Assembly: GCA_944320745.1 (NCBI GenBank)
Contig: CALUIN010000003.1
Location: forward strand, 44,318 to 108,317
Length of the DNA: 64,000 nt
Source: an uncultured Alloprevotella sp.
GTDB taxonomy: Bacteria; Bacteroidota; Bacteroidia; Bacteroidales; Bacteroidaceae
Reading direction: 5' to 3'
Shown here: in pieces, positions 16,655-25,900 of the stretch
Position numbering within the stretch: position 1 is the first letter of the stretch
Layout: each line of letters starts with the position of its first letter
Position numbers and translations under genes: made by a program
The notes under the pieces: generated by a model
The model's input: only the letters and a program-made list of their open reading frames with translations
What the model was told of the DNA's origin: nothing
The model's database searches: none

Positions 16655-19600
16655 CAAAGCTCGCCCAACTGCTCATCCGCCGGCCGCTGCTCTTCTGGTC
16701 GTTCGCGACGGCGATACTCATAGCCGGCGTGCTCGCTTTCCTGCAGATGCCCAAGCTGGAGGACCCTGCCGTCTCGGCCAAGCAGGCCATGATCGTCGTG
16801 CCCTACCCGGGGGCCAGCGCCCACGAGGTGGAGCTGCAGGTGGCCCAGGTGATGGAAAACGAACTGCGGGACCTGCCCCACGTCAAGAAGGTGAAGACGG
16901 AGTGCCGCAACGGCGCGGCCACGTTCACCGTGGAGTTTCTCATGACCGTACGCAACCGCGACCTGGAACAGCACTTCGACCTGCTGCGCCGCAAGGTCAG
17001 CGACGCCGCCGCCCGGCTACCGCAAGGCTGCTACCAGCCGGTGGTCATCGACGACATGGCGGACGTGTACGGCATATTCTACGCGCTCACGGCCCAGGGC
17101 TACGACTATCCGGAAATGTACCGCTACGCCAAGTACCTGCGCCGCGAGCTGCAGGACGTGAAGGGCGTGAAGCGCATCCTCATCGCCGGCAACCGCGACG
17201 AGACGGTCAACATCACGCTCTCTAAGGAACAGATTGCGCGCAACGGCATCGTGCCCACGCAGATAATCTCCGCGCTGCAGTCCGCCGGCAAGGTGGTCAA
17301 CGCGGGCTATGCCGCGGCCGGCGGCGAGCGGTTTGCCGTCTACGTGGACTCCGCCGTGACGGACGTCGACGGGCTGCGCGACTTCCTCATCCAGACGCTC
17401 GACGGCAAAACCCTGCGCCTGGGCGACGTGGCCCGCATAGAGCGCGCCTACGCCGAGCCGCAGCGCAACGGCTTCTTCGTCCGCGGCCAGCCCGCCCTGG
17501 CCATCTGCATCGCCCTTGAGGAGGACGCCATCGTCCCCGACGTGGGGAAAGCCGTGGACGCCCGCCTGGCGGAAGTCATGGAGAACATGCCGGCCGGATT
17601 CCAGACGGAGAAAATCTTCTTCCAGCCCGACAAGGTGGACGAAGCCATCTCCTCGTTCATGTGGAACTTGGTCGAGAGCGTCGCCATAGTCATCCTCGTA
17701 CTGGTCTTCTCCATGGGCTTCCGCAGCGGCTTGATCATCGGCTTCGGCCTGGTCCTGACGGTAGCCGTCTCCTTCCCCATCCTGCTGCTCTGCGGCACCA
17801 CGCTCCACCGCATATCGCTCGGCGCCTTCATCGTAGCCATGGGCATGCTCGTCGATAACGCCGTGGTCGTCATGGACGGCATCCTTGTCGACAGGCAAAG
17901 GGAGCTGGGGCCCAAGACGTATCTTTTCCGCATCGGGCACAACACGGCGTGGCCGCTGCTCGGCGCCACGGTCATCGCCGCCTCGACCTTCCTGTGCGTC
18001 TACCTCTCGCCCGACACCGCCGGCGAGTACGCCCGCGACCTCTTCCTGGTGCTCTGCGTGAGCCTCCTGGCCAGCTGGGTGCTGGCCCTGGTCCAAGTCC
18101 CCTTCTGCGCCGCCTCGTGGCTGCCGCTCCGGCCGCAGCGCCGGCGGGCCCAGACCCGCGCCGTGATGAACTCACCCGTTCACCGCGCCGTGCGCGGCAC
18201 GGTTGGCCTGCTCATACGCCACAAGGCCACCACGCTGGTCGCCGCCTTCGCCGTGCTGGGCGCCGCCGTCCTGGGCATGACCCGCGTAAAGAATCTCTTC
18301 TTCTCCGACTTCGACTACAAGCAGTTCGTCGTTGAATGCTACTTCCCCGCGGCCACCAACCCCGACACCGTGCGCTCCTGCCTGCTCGACATGAGCCGCC
18401 TGCTTAGCCGCAACCCCGCCGTGGAGCGCGTCGCGGCCAGCCAGGGCAGCGCGCCGGCCTTCTACTGCCTGGTGCGTCCCATGACCTCCGGCGGCGACTG
18501 CTACGGCGAACTGATGATTGACTGCAAGGACTATGCCACCGTCGTGGAGCAGATTCCCGCCATCCGACGCCAGTTGCGCGCCGGCTGGCCCGATGCCTAC
18601 ATCCGCATCCGCAAGTACAACTTCTCCACCTCCACCTCGCACACCGTCGAGGCCGAGTTCGCCGGCCCCGACCCCGCCGTGCTCCGCCGCCTCAGCGCCC
18701 AGGCCGAGGGCATCATGCGCCGCTGCCCCTACGTAGACCCCTACTCCGTGCAGAACAACTGGAAGCCGCGCGGCAAAGCCTACGTGGTCCACTACGACCA
18801 GCCCGACGCCCTGCGCGCCGGCATCGGCCGCGGCGACGTGGCCAACGCACTGCTCGCCGCCACGGACGGACTGCCCGTCGGCGTGCTCAACGACCAGGAG
18901 CGCCGCATCACGGTCAACCTGCGCGTCCGCGAGGCCGACGGCAGCGCCATCCGTAACTTCGGCGACATCCCCGTATGGAGCACGCTTAACGTCCATATGT
19001 CCAACGAAGAGTTGCAGTCCGCCCTCGCCGGCGGGCAGGGCATGAGCGACCTGCAGGACAAGGCCCTGCGCGCCGTGCCCCTCTCCGCCGTCGCCGGCGG
19101 CGTAAGTCTCGGCTGGGACGAGGACGTCGTCCTGCGACGCGACGGCCGCCGCGTCATCGAGGCCGAGTGCGACCCCTCCCCCGACCGCTCCGACGCCACA
19201 CCCGCCAAGGTCGTCGCCGCCATCCGCGACAGCATCGAAGCCATCCCCCTGCCCCCCGGCTACAGCCTCCGCTGGGTGGGCGAAGGCGAAGTGCAGGACG
19301 AAGCCATCGGCAACCTCATGAAGTACGTTCCCCTGACCGTCTTCATCATCCTCGCCATCCTGCTCCTCCTCTTTGGCAGCTGGCGCAAGGTCATCCTCAT
19401 CCTGCTCTGCCTCCCCTTCGCCCTCTGCGGCATCGTCCCCTCGCTGCTCGCCACGGGTCAGCCCCTCACGTTCATGGCCATTATCGGCATGATTGGTCTG
19501 GTAGGCATGATGGTGAAAAACGCCATCGTCCTGGTCGACGAAATTAACCGCCTGCAAAGGGAGGAGCACTGCGCGCCCTACGACGCTCTGGTCCGCGCCA

Positions 19601-21129
19601 CCGTCTCCCGCGTGCGGCCCGTCATCATGGCCTCCCTCACCACCATCGTAGGCATGATACCGCTCGTCGCCGACCCCATGTACGGTTCCATGGCCATCAC
19701 CATCATGGGCGGCCTCACCGTGGGCACCATCACTACGCTCCTGCTGCTGCCCCTGATTTACTCCGCCCTTTTCCACATCCGCGCGCCCCGCCGCGCCCCG
19801 TCACCGACCCGCACCATGAAACCCTCCGCCACCGTCCTCGCGTTCCTCTGCCTGCTGCTCGCCGCGGCCCCATCCGCCGCACAGCGGGAAGAGCCCCTCA
19901 GCCTGGCCGACTGCCGCGCCCGCGCGCTCTCACAGAGCGAGACCATAGGCCAGGCGCAGCTCCGCGCCGAAAGCGCGCGCCTCGACACCCGCGACGCCCG
20001 CACCGCCCTGTTTCCCAAACTCGACGCCTCCGCCATTGCGGCCTACGTCGTGCCGGACTTCGACATGGGCGGCATGGACCTCCGCATGCGCGGCGCCTAC
20101 ATGGCCGGCATCTCCCTCTCGCAGCCGCTCTACACGGGCGGCCGCATACGCGCCGGCCGCCGCCTCGCCGCCATCGGGCAGCGCGTGGCCGACGAACAGC
20201 TGCGACAGGCACGCATGGACGTCATCGCCGAGGCCGACAAGGCCTACTGGACCTACGCCGCCACGTGCAGCCAGGTGCTCACGCTCGAAGCCCTCGTCCG
20301 CCAGCTGGACACGCTCTGCGTGCAGACCGATGCCGCCGTCCGCGCCCGCCTCGCCGTCCGCGCCGACCTGCTCTCGGCCCAGGCGCGCCTCAGCGACATC
20401 CGCTACCAGCTGCAGCGCGCCCGCCGCGGCGCCGACCTCTGCCGCCAGGCCCTCTGCAACGTCATGGGTGCCCCCACCGACGCCCGCTTCCGCCTGACGG
20501 ACGACCCCGCCGCGCCGGCCGACAGCCTCGCCGCTCTCCTCCCGGCCGACAGCCTCGCTTCCACGGAGGCCCTGCCCGAACTGCGCCAGCTCCGCGCGCA
20601 GGTGGAGGCCGGCCAGCAGCAGGAGCGCCAGGCCCGCGCGGCCTCCCTGCCCACTGTGGCCCTGTCCGCCGGCTACAGCTACTACGGCGGCATGAAGCTC
20701 TGCGCCCCGGGCGCGCCCGCCGTCACGATGCGCGACGGGGTCGGCATGGCCCTGCTCTCCGTCAGCTTCCCCCTGTTCCACTGGGGCGAAAACCGCCGCA
20801 AAGTGCGCCGCGCCCAGTTCCAGACGGACCAGGCGCGCCTGCAGCTGCGGCAAGCCTCACGCCAGCTCAGCCTGCGCGCCTCGCAGGCCGCCACGGCCGT
20901 CGTGGACGCCCAGGGGCTTGTGGCCACCGCCCGCACCGGGATGGAGCAGGCCGAAGAGAATCTCCGCCTGGCCCGTGCGCGCCACGCCGCCCGCATGGCT
21001 GCCCTCCCGGACCTGCTCGACGCGCAGGCGCAGTGGCAACAGGCCCGCACGCATCTGGTCGAGGCGCAGACGCAGCTCCGCATCAGCCAGACCGAATACC
21101 TCCGCGCCACGGGGCGGCTCGAACCTTGA
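16651..21129 (+). CDS. RND permease fused in frame to a TolC-type outer-membrane factor
   Basis: The frame encodes 1492 residues without interruption. Residues 1-1055 are a complete RND permease with twelve membrane segments, two large periplasmic loops, the proton-relay aspartate in GMLVDNAVVVMD (TM4) and the relay lysine in GMMVKNAIVLVDE (TM10). A short basic tail follows TM12. Residue 1056 is a Met starting a signal-peptide-like stretch (MKPSATVLAFLCLLLAAAPS, base 19816). Residues ~1075-1492 form an outer-membrane efflux protein with two OEP repeats (LSLADCRARALSQSETI, ISLSQPLYTGGRIRAG and the QAQLRISQTEYLRATG end). Either the product is a genuine fusion, or the channel is also made from the internal ATG at 19816 and exported alone. 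The substrate is unknown; likely drugs or envelope-active compounds rather than metals. Confidence 0.88.
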   Translation: MTKLAQLLIRRPLLFWSFATAILIAGVLAFLQMPKLEDPAVSAKQAMIVVPYPGASAHEVELQVAQVMENELRDLPHVKKVKTECRNGAATFTVEFLMTVRNRDLEQHFDLLRRKVSDAAARLPQGCYQPVVIDDMADVYGIFYALTAQGYDYPEMYRYAKYLRRELQDVKGVKRILIAGNRDETVNITLSKEQIARNGIVPTQIISALQSAGKVVNAGYAAAGGERFAVYVDSAVTDVDGLRDFLIQTLDGKTLRLGDVARIERAYAEPQRNGFFVRGQPALAICIALEEDAIVPDVGKAVDARLAEVMENMPAGFQTEKIFFQPDKVDEAISSFMWNLVESVAIVILVLVFSMGFRSGLIIGFGLVLTVAVSFPILLLCGTTLHRISLGAFIVAMGMLVDNAVVVMDGILVDRQRELGPKTYLFRIGHNTAWPLLGATVIAASTFLCVYLSPDTAGEYARDLFLVLCVSLLASWVLALVQVPFCAASWLPLRPQRRRAQTRAVMNSPVHRAVRGTVGLLIRHKATTLVAAFAVLGAAVLGMTRVKNLFFSDFDYKQFVVECYFPAATNPDTVRSCLLDMSRLLSRNPAVERVAASQGSAPAFYCLVRPMTSGGDCYGELMIDCKDYATVVEQIPAIRRQLRAGWPDAYIRIRKYNFSTSTSHTVEAEFAGPDPAVLRRLSAQAEGIMRRCPYVDPYSVQNNWKPRGKAYVVHYDQPDALRAGIGRGDVANALLAATDGLPVGVLNDQERRITVNLRVREADGSAIRNFGDIPVWSTLNVHMSNEELQSALAGGQGMSDLQDKALRAVPLSAVAGGVSLGWDEDVVLRRDGRRVIEAECDPSPDRSDATPAKVVAAIRDSIEAIPLPPGYSLRWVGEGEVQDEAIGNLMKYVPLTVFIILAILLLLFGSWRKVILILLCLPFALCGIVPSLLATGQPLTFMAIIGMIGLVGMMVKNAIVLVDEINRLQREEHCAPYDALVRATVSRVRPVIMASLTTIVGMIPLVADPMYGSMAITIMGGLTVGTITTLLLLPLIYSALFHIRAPRRAPSPTRTMKPSATVLAFLCLLLAAAPSAAQREEPLSLADCRARALSQSETIGQAQLRAESARLDTRDARTALFPKLDASAIAAYVVPDFDMGGMDLRMRGAYMAGISLSQPLYTGGRIRAGRRLAAIGQRVADEQLRQARMDVIAEADKAYWTYAATCSQVLTLEALVRQLDTLCVQTDAAVRARLAVRADLLSAQARLSDIRYQLQRARRGADLCRQALCNVMGAPTDARFRLTDDPAAPADSLAALLPADSLASTEALPELRQLRAQVEAGQQQERQARAASLPTVALSAGYSYYGGMKLCAPGAPAVTMRDGVGMALLSVSFPLFHWGENRRKVRRAQFQTDQARLQLRQASRQLSLRASQAATAVVDAQGLVATARTGMEQAEENLRLARARHAARMAALPDLLDAQAQWQQARTHLVEAQTQLRISQTEYLRATGRLEP

Positions 21130-21143
21130 TGCCGCCCACGGGC

Positions 21144-21207
21144 CTTAGCCCCGGCACTGACGCGCCTTAGCCCCGTTCGCAGCGGGCTAAGGCGCGTTTT
21201 TTCTGTC
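21144..21207 (+). repeat. 21-bp repeat array 4 (three units, last inverted) with terminator
   Basis: CTTAG cores start at 21144 and 21166 (a 22-base step, the only departure from 21 seen), and the inverted CTAAG starts at 21187. ACGCGCCTTAGCCCCG... and ...CGGGCTAAGGCGCG pair around a short loop and run into TTTTTTC, a textbook terminator. It begins 14 bases after the stop codon of the efflux fusion gene. Confidence 0.85.
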
Positions 21208-21247
21208 CCTATCCCCGTGCGTCCGGCCCGTTCACCGCGCACAAGCA

Positions 21248-21280
21248 AAAGCCCCGCCACCCCTCCGGCGACGGGGCTTT
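21248..21280. terminator. Hairpin AAAGCCCCG...CGGGGCTTT
   Basis: Nine-base arms (21248-21256, 21272-21280) lie between an A run and a T-containing tail, so the hairpin could terminate on either strand. It is the second of four hairpins between the convergent efflux and lipoprotein genes. Confidence 0.55.
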
Positions 21281-21397
21281 CGCTCCGCCGCCGGAAACTG
21301 AGGGTGGCCCGCCCGCGGCAGTCTGCGCAGTGTAATAGTGGGGACGGCTATTTCGCATCAGTCCTGACCCGGACGGAGCAACATTCTGAAACACAGG

Positions 21398-21433
21398 AAA
21401 TCCCGGACGCCGATCGGTGCCCGGGATTTTTCG
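21398..21433 (+). terminator. Hairpin with T tract
   Basis: AAATCCCGG (21398-21406) pairs with CCGGGATTT (21421-21429), followed by further T residues. It is oriented as a plus-strand terminator, 270 bases after the efflux gene. Confidence 0.55.
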
Positions 21434-21465
21434 TGCGGGTACAGCCGTGTGTCGGATTTGTGACA

Positions 21466-21510
21466 CAAAAAAAATAGCAGGAGCTGGCAATTTATGCCTG
21501 CACCTGCTAT
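21466..21510 (-). terminator. Terminator of the lipoprotein gene at 21623
   Basis: ATAGCAGG (21474-21481) pairs with CCTGCTAT (21503-21510). On the minus strand the stem runs into a tract of eight T residues, a good intrinsic terminator for the transcript ending at 21623. Confidence 0.65.
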
Positions 21511-21622
21511 TCATATTTGTGTAACCCGTTGTAGTTCTGCGTGTAATGTGCGGGTCTCGGCGAGGGCCGAAGGCTTCGGCGTGTGCCAGAAATGTGTCGC
21601 ATTCCGGCGCAGGCGCCGACCG

Positions 21623-22117
21623 TCAGTTGCGCGAGCGGTCTATGTCCTGGTCTGCCTCCTTCACGGTGAGGTACCACTGCCCGTCCACCTTCACGGGGTT
21701 GAACATGAAGCCGATGGAGTTGGGCGTAGGGTCGCCCGCCTCTTTCTCGAAGAACTCGATGTTGTACTTCACGTCGTTCAGCCCTTCAGTGGTGAAGGTG
21801 AAGTAAATGCGCGTGTAGCTGACGACGGGGAAGAGGCGGAAGGTGCGGCGCAGTTCGCGCTCCTTCTCGGGCGAGAGGGGCAGCACAGTGCGCGCGGAGT
21901 CGTCGTAGAGGTGGAGCGAAGCCAGAGCCTCGTCCACCCGGCCGGCCTTGAGCTTTTCCATGCACTGGTCGCAGAGGGCGAGCATCTGCGCCGTGTCCTC
22001 GGCCGTCAGCTGCGAGCGGAAGGCCGCACGCTCGTCCGTGGGCTGCTTCTTTCCGCATCCCGCCAGTCCGAGAATCAGGACCAGGAGCAGCGGCAATAGG
22101 GCAAACTTTCTTTTCAT
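21623..22117 (-). CDS. Small hypothetical lipoprotein
   Basis: This 164-residue protein has a lipoprotein signal peptide with a Leu-rich core and an LAGC lipobox (Cys21), followed by GKKQP. The mature part is helical at first (ERAAFRSQLTAEDTAQMLALCDQCMEKL) and then strand-rich (VSYTRIYFTFTTEGLNDVKYNIEFFEK, GFMFNPVKVDGQWYLTV). The last segment looks like a small NTF2- or DUF4878-type fold, but this is not certain. It lies 106 bases downstream of the large surface protein gene, with a terminator between them. Role unknown. Confidence 0.65.
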   Translation of the reverse strand: MKRKFALLPLLLVLILGLAGCGKKQPTDERAAFRSQLTAEDTAQMLALCDQCMEKLKAGRVDEALASLHLYDDSARTVLPLSPEKERELRRTFRLFPVVSYTRIYFTFTTEGLNDVKYNIEFFEKEAGDPTPNSIGFMFNPVKVDGQWYLTVKEADQDIDRSRN

Positions 22118-22135
22118 TCTGTCGGGATTTTAAGC

Positions 22136-22171
22136 AGAGCGTGTGCCTCCGCCACGGGGGACACACGCTCT
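22136..22171 (-). terminator. Terminator of the S-layer-like gene
   Basis: AGAGCGTGTG (22136-22145) pairs with CACACGCTCT (22162-22171). The hairpin lies 53 bases past the stop of the large surface protein gene. On the minus strand the tail is AT-rich, but there is no long T run. Confidence 0.5.
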
Positions 22172-22223
22172 TTCTATGTTCAAAGATAAATGTCTGATTT
22201 ACTTTGGTTCACGCCTCAGGTCA

Positions 22224-25200
22224 TTACTGCTGGTAAGCGGACTTGACGGGAATGTCGACGGTCGTCGTCACCGTACCCCAGTCGTAGGTAACCTTTACCG
22301 GCAGGCGCAGTACGACGCCGTCGTCGATCGGGTTGCCGTTGTTGTCATAAGTAATGGTACCGAACATGCGCTGGATAGCAGCCCATGTGGAGGCGTTGCC
22401 ATGACGCGCGTTGTTATAGTTAGGCAGCGTGCTGAAGTCGCCGGCCTGCTGCGTCACCTTCACATCCGGAGCAACCTGGCTCAACAGGCGGTACTCGCCA
22501 CTTGCGGAGTTCATGTTGGTCGTGATGTTGGCAAGGTCTACCGTTACGCTCTGGATGCCATAGAAAGCATAGTACCAAACGTTCGTGTAGCCATCGTTCT
22601 TGAACTGCTGGTTGCGCCAGTCGCTGAAGTCGAGCACGTCGGCCAGGTTCAGTACGGAACCGTTGTCCTCGGCATCGATGAAGGCGTTGTCGCCGGCGTT
22701 GCCCTCTACGTTGATCGGGCGAAGCAGGTACTCGGAGAACCACTTCGTGTCGTCCGTCAGCGGCAGAACCACGTCGCAGTCATTGAACACGTACATACCT
22801 ACGTTCAGGAAGGCCTGCGCGGCAGTCTTCGGGAAGCTGGGGTACTTGTTCACGATTTCCTTCAGGACGGAGGAGTTGTTGTTCATCTTGATGACGCCGG
22901 TAACCGGGTCGATGGTGGCAATCTCCTGGCCGTTGCAGTAGAGCTTGGTGTTCGTGTAGATACCCTTGCTTGCGGAGAGCGCGTGCTGCTGCTCGTTCTC
23001 GGCCGTCGGTTCGTACGGCGTGTTGGTGAACTTGTCGTAAGCATTCGTGTCGTCAACCGTAAGCTGGTAGCCGCCGAAGGAGCTCGGACGGAAGTAGAAG
23101 CGGAGGTGGCCGGCGTAGGCATCATACTTCGCAGGCACGCTGATCTTGCCGCCTTCCCAGATCTGGTGAACGTCTACCGTCCACAGCTTCGTGTTGCCGC
23201 CGTTAGTAGGCTGGAGCACGTTCATAGCGGCCTTGTCGCCCGTGGGACCATATATCCAATATTCTTTAAGCGGCGTAGCGGTGATCTCGCCGGCTGCGGC
23301 CTTCTCGTTGAAGGTGATGGTGAGCGGGAGATAGATCTTCGCGCTGCCGTCGCTGGCATCCTTCGGAGCGTAGGCTATGTAGATCGTGGCGGTGTGGCCG
23401 GCCTTCTCGTACACGGCCTGCTGGTCGGCGTCGGAGAGCGTCCACTCGAAGCGAGACGTACGCGTAGCCTCTTCCTCCTTCCACTCCTTCACTTCGCCGA
23501 TGTAGTCATCGGCATCCAAAGGCACGAACTCGGCGCCATCGGCGGGCGTGCCCTGACCCTTGAAGGTGAACTGCTGGGCGTTGCCGCTGACATCCGTAAC
23601 CAAGCCGTAAGCGTTGTGGAACTGCGGGTTGCTCATGTTGACCTTGCTCAGGATCTGGGCGGATACCTGCGCCCACGTGATGTTGTAGCTCTGGGCGTCG
23701 CAAACGTCAACGTCGCCGCCTTCCGTTACGAACGGATCGGTCACCTTGTTCTGCGTCTCCTCGACAACCTTGAACTTCAGGAAGCCGTAGAGCACAACGT
23801 CGCCGGCTTCGTCGACAACCGTCACGCGAACGAGCGGTTCGCGGCCGATGGACGAGCGGTCCTGCGTGTTCGTCGTGTTGCCGCTGGCATCTACGGCGTA
23901 GGCCTTCAGCACGCCGTCCTCCAGCTTCGCATACTTGCTGTCGGACGTAGCGTTGCCGTCCACGCTGTAGTAAACCAGGTCGAACTTATAGCTCAGACCG
24001 AAGTTGGCCTCTTCGCCATAAGCCCATGCGCCGTGGTCTACGGCGTTCTTGGTCTTCGTGTTCCAAGCATAGTGAACCTGGAGATACTTCTTCAAATCTA
24101 CGCCTTCCTGGCTGTCGTACTTCACCTCGAAGGCCGCGGGGTTGCCCATCACGTCGTCAAGGGATGTGTACAGCTCGTTGGACAACGTCGTCTCTGCTCC
24201 GGTGCAAGCTACGCCGCCATGATCATTGGTCGTAAAGGCGATGGCCTCGGGCGTAATCTGCGTGGTGTAGAGCATGGCATAGTCGGACGTAATGAGCGTG
24301 TCGCCCTGTTCGCCGCGGCGCACTTTGGCCTGGAGGGCGAAGATGGCAGCGTCGCCGCCTGCATCGTTCATGCCGGCAGTCTCTACTGCGCCGCCCTTGG
24401 CCTTCATGCCTACCGTCAGCATACCGTTCTCAACGCTGTAGTCAATCACCTGAGGTCCGGCGACAGACTCGTTGGCGCGGGTGATAAACTCTGCGTCGCG
24501 GGAAACGAAGGACAATGCGCCCTCGTCAATCTGTGCGGACGACGGGTTCATGTGATACTGCAGATAAACCACAGGATCATATTCCCGGGCAACAGGCACG
24601 CCGCCAGGCAGCACATTGTCCGGGAACGAGCACTCATGGTTCTGCTCATTCATCACGGGAGATGCGCCGGTCCAGCTGGGATATACGTTGTAGGGCATGT
24701 ATCCGTACTCGGTAGCCTCAACGCCGTCCACATAGAGTTCGGGCTTGAAGACGAGCGAGCGGAGCTCCTGGCCGAGAAGAACGCTGAGCACGTTCACTTC
24801 GTCCATCATCTGGTCCTTGAGCTGGAGCAGAGCGACTTTCGTTTCGTCAATCAGCATCGAAAGATCCTCGATGTCGCTGGCCACAGTGGCGGCGAAGTCT
24901 TCGTGGGCCTTCTTCAGCTCGTCAACGGTACCGGAAAGCGTGTCCACATTGTCCTGCACCTTCTTCACCTCGTCGGCCACGAGTTTCTCAAGCTCGGCCT
25001 TCTGTTCGGCGAGCTCTCCGCGCACCTTCTCGACTTCAGCCATGGCGTCCTCGTACTTCTTCTGTACGTCAGCCTCCATCTGGCCGTGCTTCTCCTCCAT
25101 CTGCTCTTTGTACTCCTCGAGAGCCTTTTCCTGCGCGCTGATGGCGGACTCGGCCTCCGCAACGCGGCCGGTCAGCTCCTGCACCTCGCCGGAGAGCGTG

Positions 25201-25883
25201 CTGTACTGGTTCTGCAGCGTGGTGATGGCGGACTGCAGGCCGGTAATCGTCTCGGTGAGCGAGCCGGCCTGTCCGGTGAGCAGCGTCCAGATTTCGCCGA
25301 GCTCCTCCTTGTTCTCCTGGGCCAGCTTCAGTGCCTCGTCGGCCGTGGTCTTGGCCTCGGTGGCCAGCGCGTAGGCGTCATCAGCCTTGGCCTGTGCGGC
25401 AGTGATGGCCTGGCTCAGTTCGGCATCAGCGGCGATGAGAGCGTCGATCTTCGCGTTCTGGTCGGCAAACTGCTGGTTGCAGGAAGCCTTGCACTCATCC
25501 AGAGCGGCCTGGAGCTCGGTCTTGGCGTCGTTCACGAGCTTTTGGGCAGCGGCCAGCGTGGCGGCGTCGCCCTCGTTGATAGCCGCCAGGAGCTGTTCGC
25601 GGAGCGTCTCGTCCGCCTGCGCGTAGGCCAGGCGGATAGCCTCGTCAGCATCCTCGTAAGCCTTCTGCAAAGCCTCGTCGGCAGCCTGCAGGTTGGCAAT
25701 CTCACCCTCTACGGCACTGATCTTCTCATTGATCATAGCCTCGAGCGACTGCTTGGCGGCGTCAAGGTCGTTTCTCAGACCCTGAATGTCGTCATCGTAG
25801 TCAGAGCAAGAAACGAACGTGCTGGCCGGGGCTACAATGAGCGCTCCGAACAGCAACGCATTCATGAAAGTTCTTTTTCTCAT
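22224..25883 (-). CDS. Large surface lipoprotein resembling Bacteroides S-layer-type proteins
   Basis: This 1219-residue protein starts MRKRTFMNALLFGALIV and has a lipobox ending at Cys26, followed by SDYDDD, an acidic run like the lipoprotein export signal that sends Bacteroidota lipoproteins to the cell surface. Residues ~27-360 are almost entirely coiled coil (Ala/Glu/Gln/Lys heptads). A short SLVFKPELYVDGVEATEYG segment follows, a mark I recognise from Bacteroides S-layer-like proteins of the BT1927 type. Residues ~390-1219 are strand-rich with several repeated beta domains. It is encoded 17 bases after an AraC-type regulator and probably shares its transcript. I infer an abundant surface coat or stalked lipoprotein; the exact family needs a profile search. 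Confidence 0.68.
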   Translation of the reverse strand: MRKRTFMNALLFGALIVAPASTFVSCSDYDDDIQGLRNDLDAAKQSLEAMINEKISAVEGEIANLQAADEALQKAYEDADEAIRLAYAQADETLREQLLAAINEGDAATLAAAQKLVNDAKTELQAALDECKASCNQQFADQNAKIDALIAADAELSQAITAAQAKADDAYALATEAKTTADEALKLAQENKEELGEIWTLLTGQAGSLTETITGLQSAITTLQNQYSTLSGEVQELTGRVAEAESAISAQEKALEEYKEQMEEKHGQMEADVQKKYEDAMAEVEKVRGELAEQKAELEKLVADEVKKVQDNVDTLSGTVDELKKAHEDFAATVASDIEDLSMLIDETKVALLQLKDQMMDEVNVLSVLLGQELRSLVFKPELYVDGVEATEYGYMPYNVYPSWTGASPVMNEQNHECSFPDNVLPGGVPVAREYDPVVYLQYHMNPSSAQIDEGALSFVSRDAEFITRANESVAGPQVIDYSVENGMLTVGMKAKGGAVETAGMNDAGGDAAIFALQAKVRRGEQGDTLITSDYAMLYTTQITPEAIAFTTNDHGGVACTGAETTLSNELYTSLDDVMGNPAAFEVKYDSQEGVDLKKYLQVHYAWNTKTKNAVDHGAWAYGEEANFGLSYKFDLVYYSVDGNATSDSKYAKLEDGVLKAYAVDASGNTTNTQDRSSIGREPLVRVTVVDEAGDVVLYGFLKFKVVEETQNKVTDPFVTEGGDVDVCDAQSYNITWAQVSAQILSKVNMSNPQFHNAYGLVTDVSGNAQQFTFKGQGTPADGAEFVPLDADDYIGEVKEWKEEEATRTSRFEWTLSDADQQAVYEKAGHTATIYIAYAPKDASDGSAKIYLPLTITFNEKAAAGEITATPLKEYWIYGPTGDKAAMNVLQPTNGGNTKLWTVDVHQIWEGGKISVPAKYDAYAGHLRFYFRPSSFGGYQLTVDDTNAYDKFTNTPYEPTAENEQQHALSASKGIYTNTKLYCNGQEIATIDPVTGVIKMNNNSSVLKEIVNKYPSFPKTAAQAFLNVGMYVFNDCDVVLPLTDDTKWFSEYLLRPINVEGNAGDNAFIDAEDNGSVLNLADVLDFSDWRNQQFKNDGYTNVWYYAFYGIQSVTVDLANITTNMNSASGEYRLLSQVAPDVKVTQQAGDFSTLPNYNNARHGNASTWAAIQRMFGTITYDNNGNPIDDGVVLRLPVKVTYDWGTVTTTVDIPVKSAYQQ

Positions 25884-25900
25884 GCTGTAAAAAGATTTTG

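Noticed and set aside
16700-20853. Several long minus-strand frames opposite the efflux genes
   Set aside because: They are antisense shadows caused by GC-rich third positions; no family features.
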